Shown piece by piece: positions 32,074 to 35,369 of a stretch of 35,369 nucleotides of DNA. Source of the DNA: Cytophagaceae bacterium SCN 52-12 (GTDB lineage Bacteria > Bacteroidota > Bacteroidia > Cytophagales > Spirosomataceae). Numbering within the stretch: position 1 is the first letter of the stretch; every line of letters starts with the position of its first letter. Under the pieces are notes generated by a model. That model had not been told where the DNA came from. It made no database searches and saw only the letters and a list, made by a program, of their open reading frames with translations. The stretch covers positions 1-35,369 of the forward strand of contig MEDT01000055.1 of NCBI GenBank assembly GCA_001724175.1. The letters run 5' to 3'. Made by a program: the position numbers and the translations under genes.

Positions 32074-33525
32074 TTAAAGCTGCTCCCGGAGCAGCGGCAG
32101 GCTCATGCAGTGGAATCCGCCCCTTGCCCTCGAAAGCTCGGCAGACGGTATCCTGATCAGCGTGTCTTTCAGGCTGTCGGGCGTGCGGCTGCCCGATTCG
32201 AACTCCAGCAGCAGCGTCCCGGCGTCGGTTACCTCGAAGCCGGCCTGCCGGAATGCCTCCGAAGTCATATCGTTGCGGTCATAGCCCAGCACGACTCCTT
32301 CCCGGATCGCCAGCAGGTTGCACGAATCCGTCCATTGCTCGCGATCGCTGTAAGGAAACTCACCCATCCCTGAATAGATAAACTTGACAGGCTCATCGCC
32401 GCCCAGGTCCTTCAGGCTGATCTCCTGCAGGAGATCTTCGAGGTTATCGATCCGGACGGGCATATCGCTGTCGGCCTCAAACTGGAGGATTTCCAGCTCC
32501 TCCTCGATCTGCTTCCCGGCAAAAAAATGAAGGACATCCTTTTTCTTCTGCCGGTCGCTGTGCCGGCCCAACGACTTGAGCAATACCCATACATTTTTCC
32601 GGACCTGCGTAAAAATCGTATCTATATGCATATAATCGCGCTTCTTAGGAATCCTGATGACGGTTATCTTCTCCACTATTCCCTTTTCAAAAAGCACTGC
32701 GATCGCCTGTTGGACAGCATACAGGGACGTCCGCTGGCTGTAGCCTATCAGCAGATGCTGCGGCGAAACCATCATGACATCTCCTCCTTCCAGCGTAGAA
32801 CGGTAGTATTCGCTGGCGTATTTTTCATCCGGCAGCAGAAAAGGGCCGGGGTTATCGGGCAGCTCGAGAATTTCCGGAACATGCCTGTTAAAATAGGAAT
32901 GATTGAAAAAAATATACTGTGCCAGGAGTGATTCCCTCGTCCTGACGCTGGTGGCAGGCTTGCTCAGCAGGATGTGCCTGTTGATCACGATGCCTATATC
33001 CCTGGTAAAGATGAGATTCGGCAGAGGCGCAAACAGCATGGTACGGTCGGGGAGCGTTCCTGAGATGAAGATGCGGGCAAGCTCGGCTGCATCAAACGTG
33101 TCGAGGTATTCCTGTGTTTTGTAGGAGCAGCGTTCTATTCCGCAGATAGAAGATGTCAGCTTCAGCCGTATCGTTTTGTCATGCAGGATCCCGGCCAGTA
33201 AAACTTCAAACTCCACCACGTTCGGGGAATTGAAATAATCGCGATGGCCCGGCTTGAAAAAGCCCCTTTCTTCATCTGCCAGCAGCCGGTGCGTATGGCC
33301 TTTTATTTTATCCGGGTCGAGAAACCAGAGCAGGAGCATGACATAATAATCATACTCCTTTCTCCGCATCGTATCCAGGTGCACGATGTCCTCAAACAGC
33401 CAGTCCTGGGCTTTGGAAGGTATGACCTTGCCAAGCCCCCGGTCAGGGCTGTGTATAAGGACCCGCCGGAGGGCGCCGATTTCGGAAGATACTCCGACAG
33501 ATGTGTTATTTCCGGTTTTACTCAT
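32074..33525 (-). CDS. Arginine deiminase-family protein (ArcA-like, long)
   Basis: With ATG 33525 the product is 483 residues, longer than the usual roughly 410 of ArcA. The family pattern is clear: VSSEIGALRRVLIHSPD, LPNLIFTRDIG, LEGGDVMMVSP, YMHIDTIFTQV, REQWTDSCNLLAIREG, YDRNDMT and the nucleophile Cys473 in GGFHCMSLPL. ADI converts arginine to citrulline and ammonia. FTRDP is FTRDI and the canonical GGPRCMS is GGFHCMS, so the substrate could differ. No arcB/arcC genes are adjacent. The longer start at 33639 adds an improbable leader; homology begins near residue 11 from 33525. It is divergent from sufC. Confidence 0.82.
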   Translation of the reverse strand: MSKTGNNTSVGVSSEIGALRRVLIHSPDRGLGKVIPSKAQDWLFEDIVHLDTMRRKEYDYYVMLLLWFLDPDKIKGHTHRLLADEERGFFKPGHRDYFNSPNVVEFEVLLAGILHDKTIRLKLTSSICGIERCSYKTQEYLDTFDAAELARIFISGTLPDRTMLFAPLPNLIFTRDIGIVINRHILLSKPATSVRTRESLLAQYIFFNHSYFNRHVPEILELPDNPGPFLLPDEKYASEYYRSTLEGGDVMMVSPQHLLIGYSQRTSLYAVQQAIAVLFEKGIVEKITVIRIPKKRDYMHIDTIFTQVRKNVWVLLKSLGRHSDRQKKKDVLHFFAGKQIEEELEILQFEADSDMPVRIDNLEDLLQEISLKDLGGDEPVKFIYSGMGEFPYSDREQWTDSCNLLAIREGVVLGYDRNDMTSEAFRQAGFEVTDAGTLLLEFESGSRTPDSLKDTLIRIPSAELSRARGGFHCMSLPLLREQL

Positions 33526-33681
33526 GTTGTGAAGTTGTAAAGTTGGGTCTCCCCTCCACCTATTTAGCGGATTCCGCACAAAAAAGCAAATTCCAGGAAC
33601 AAGTAGACGGCTTATTCGGTTGATTAAAGCAGAAGGCACGGGATTTCACTTTACCGGTTTTATTTAACGGCTAATCCTTGC

Positions 33682-33689
33682 TACTTTTG
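33682..33689 (+). promoter_or_regulatory. Bacteroidota-type -7 promoter element (TACTTTTG) for sufC
   Basis: TACTTTTG matches TAnnTTTG and lies 40 bp before the sufC ATG. It shows that sufC can start its own transcript. Confidence 0.55.
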
Positions 33690-33729
33690 TATTCTTTTTT
33701 GATTTTGAAAATCTCACTAACAAGGGTAT

Positions 33730-34488
33730 ATGCTCAGCATTAAAGGCCTTCGGGCTTCTATCGGAGATAAGGAAATACTGAACGGCATAGATCTGGAAAT
33801 CAATCCCGGAGAAATACATGCCATCATGGGCCCCAATGGTTCGGGAAAAAGCACGCTGGCTTCGGTTCTGGCCGGAAGGGAAGATTATGAAGTGACGGCG
33901 GGCACTATCGAGTACAAAGGAATCGACCTGCTTGAAAAAGCGCCCGAAGAGCGCGCTGCAGAAGGAATTTTTCTCGCATTTCAATATCCTGTCGAGATCC
34001 CGGGAGTTACTACTATCAATTTCCTGAAAACTGCGGTCAATGAAATCAGGAAGTACAACGGTCAGAATCCTCTGGATGCGGCCCAGTTCCTCAAGCTCGT
34101 CAGGGAAAAGGCAAAGCTTGTCAATATGAATGACTCGCTGCTCAAAAGAGCGCTGAACGAGGGTTTCTCGGGCGGTGAGAAAAAAAGGAACGAAATTTTC
34201 CAGATGGCCGTCCTGGAACCCACCCTGGCTATCCTGGACGAAACGGATTCGGGCCTGGACATCGATGCGCTCCGGATAGTTTCGGAGGGAGTGAACAAGC
34301 TGCGGTCGCCCGAACGGTCTACTATCGTTGTAACGCACTACCAGCGGCTGCTCGACTACATCGTACCGGATTTTGTCCACGTGCTGTATAAGGGGCGCAT
34401 TGTCAAATCCGGCCCGAAAGAGCTTGCTCTGGAGCTGGAAGAGAAGGGTTACGACTGGATCAAGAAAGAGGCTGCGGACGTGGTTTAA
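33730..34488 (+). CDS. sufC: Fe-S cluster assembly ATPase SufC
   Basis: This 252-residue cytosolic ABC-type ATPase drives the SufBCD scaffold for Fe-S cluster assembly. Walker A GPNGSGKST is at 34-42, the SufC-type signature FSGGEKKRNEIFQMA at 146-160, and Walker B LAILDETDSGLDIDAL at 167-182. The Q-loop lies in FLAFQYPVEIPGV. It is followed by sufD after a 118-bp gap. The usual upstream neighbour sufB is absent here: the gene beyond the promoter is the divergent arginine-deiminase-like gene. Confidence 0.96.
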   Translation: MLSIKGLRASIGDKEILNGIDLEINPGEIHAIMGPNGSGKSTLASVLAGREDYEVTAGTIEYKGIDLLEKAPEERAAEGIFLAFQYPVEIPGVTTINFLKTAVNEIRKYNGQNPLDAAQFLKLVREKAKLVNMNDSLLKRALNEGFSGGEKKRNEIFQMAVLEPTLAILDETDSGLDIDALRIVSEGVNKLRSPERSTIVVTHYQRLLDYIVPDFVHVLYKGRIVKSGPKELALELEEKGYDWIKKEAADVV

Positions 34489-34496
34489 TGAAATGA

Positions 34497-34597
34497 GCGG
34501 TCAGATATCAGCCGTCAGAAATCAGCTATCGGCACGCGTCTGCACGCAGACCGTCGACGAATAAGGGCTGAAGGCTGGTTGCTGAAGGCCGATAGCT
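34497..34597. repeat. Hairpin-rich AGCTATCGGC-type repeat between sufC and sufD
   Basis: AGCTATCGGC (34524-34533) and GCCGATAGCT (34588-34597) are perfect 10-bp inverted repeats, enclosing a perfect GTCTGC-AC-GCAGAC hairpin (34538-34551). The right arm ends in TTTT, so as RNA it could work as a partial terminator or mRNA-processing structure between sufC and sufD. Confidence 0.6.
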
Positions 34598-34606
34598 TTT
34601 ATACAC

Positions 34607-35369
34607 ATGAAAGAAAATACAATTCTCAAAGACTTGCTGGCAGAGGACTTTGCGCACCGGGAAGCCCTAGCCAACGGTCAGGCGAAGAGTTCATCATTTC
34701 AACAACGAAAAAGTGCTTTTCAACAGTTCGAAACACTAGGATTTCCCACTCCCAGAAACGAAGAGTGGAAATATTCGAATGTCAAAAACCTGGTGAATGA
34801 AAGCTATTCCTTTAACAGGCCTGGTGACCTGACTGAGGCGGATCTGGCTTCTCTGAGCATTCCCGACCTGGTCGGAAATATTATTTATTTCGTGAATGGG
34901 GTTTACCAGCCGGATCTTTCCAGGGTGGTCTCCCCGGCGGAGGAGGTGCTCATTTCTTCGCTGAGGGAAGCCCGGAAAACGCATCCCGATCTTCTCGAAT
35001 CCTATTTCAACAAGCTTGCGAAAAATGGGGAAGAGGCATTTACGGCCTTGAATACCGCTTTTGCGGACGATGGTCTTTTTATCCACGTACCGGAAGGAAA
35101 GGTAGTTGAGCAGCCGGTGATCCTCCGTTTCGTATCGGATGCCCGCAGTGAAAATACCGGGTGTATGTCGAGGGTAATAATAGCCGCAGAAAAAAATGCG
35201 CAGCTCAAGTTTGTCGAATCATTCCGGACCATCGGCGACGGCAAAGTCTTCACCAATATGGTCACCGAAGTTTCGGTAGCGCCGTCGGCAAACGTAGAAT
35301 ATTACAAAGTCCAGATAGAATCCGGGAATACCCACCACATCGGGACCACCCAGGTACGGATGCTCGACC
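34607..35369 (+). CDS. sufD: Fe-S cluster assembly protein SufD, partial (C-terminus beyond right edge)
   Basis: The frame is open from ATG 34607 to the window edge for 254 codons. The N-terminus has the SufD-type helical region leading to FPTPRNEEWKYSNVKNL, then IIYFVNGVYQPDLS, the LNTAFADDGLFIHVPEG block and the beginning of the beta-helix core (CMSRVIIAAEKNAQLKFVESF). SufD is a subunit of the SufBC2D scaffold. The missing part should hold the rest of the beta-helix and the C-terminal helical domain, and sufS would be expected next. Confidence 0.92.
   Translation, partial: MKENTILKDLLAEDFAHREALANGQAKSSSFQQRKSAFQQFETLGFPTPRNEEWKYSNVKNLVNESYSFNRPGDLTEADLASLSIPDLVGNIIYFVNGVYQPDLSRVVSPAEEVLISSLREARKTHPDLLESYFNKLAKNGEEAFTALNTAFADDGLFIHVPEGKVVEQPVILRFVSDARSENTGCMSRVIIAAEKNAQLKFVESFRTIGDGKVFTNMVTEVSVAPSANVEYYKVQIESGNTHHIGTTQVRMLD

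Overview
The window is an ordinary chromosomal segment of a member of the Bacteroidota. The evidence is several promoters with the TAnnTTTG -7 element typical of that phylum, mostly weak Shine-Dalgarno sites, a PKD-repeat surface protein, a SufC-SufD operon, DASH-type cryptochrome and LemA/TPM genes, and Bacteroidota-style intergenic repeats. The gene content would suit a Chitinophagaceae/Sphingobacteriales/Cytophagales lineage, but nothing here fixes the genus. No IS element, prophage, CRISPR array, rRNA or tRNA is visible.

Left part (1-8.4 kb, minus strand): a secreted PKD-domain protein cut by the left edge, a ModF-like double ABC ATPase, pyruvate dehydrogenase E1-beta followed by a strong terminator, penicillin-binding protein 1C with a secreted TPR protein just upstream, and an RhlE-type DEAD-box helicase. 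At 8.5-11.5 kb (plus) lies a giant YdiJ-like FAD/Fe-S dehydrogenase. At 11.5-12.5 kb is a small AT-rich island: a two-gene unit (coiled-coil microprotein, then HTH protein) with a 16-bp palindrome between the genes, and about 540 bp without a convincing gene that carries REP-like hairpins.

Middle (12.5-21.2 kb): a LemA / small TPM / YgcG-like TPM cluster; a shortened DASH-cryptochrome-like protein, a CtpA-type S41 protease and acetoacetyl-CoA synthetase (probably one transcription unit); and, on the plus strand, an RluB-type pseudouridine synthase with a long charged N-terminal tail containing 36-residue tandem repeats.

The most informative region is 21.2-28.2 kb: a minus-strand tryptophan operon ordered trpL-trpE-trpG-trpD-(alpha/beta hydrolase)-trpC-trpF-trpB. 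Upstream of trpE there is a complete attenuator: a TAnnTTTG promoter, a 24-codon leader ORF with three consecutive Trp codons, and a perfect 13-bp terminator hairpin followed by nine U. trpA is not in the window, and several operon gaps hold different intergenic repeats.

Right part (28.2-35.4 kb): endonuclease III and a tandem-FKBP lipoprotein (plus); a metallophosphoesterase, a Cys-free RIC-like hemerythrin protein and an arginine-deiminase-family protein (minus); then sufC and the start of sufD (plus), cut by the right edge. sufC begins its transcription unit with its own promoter, without sufB next to it.
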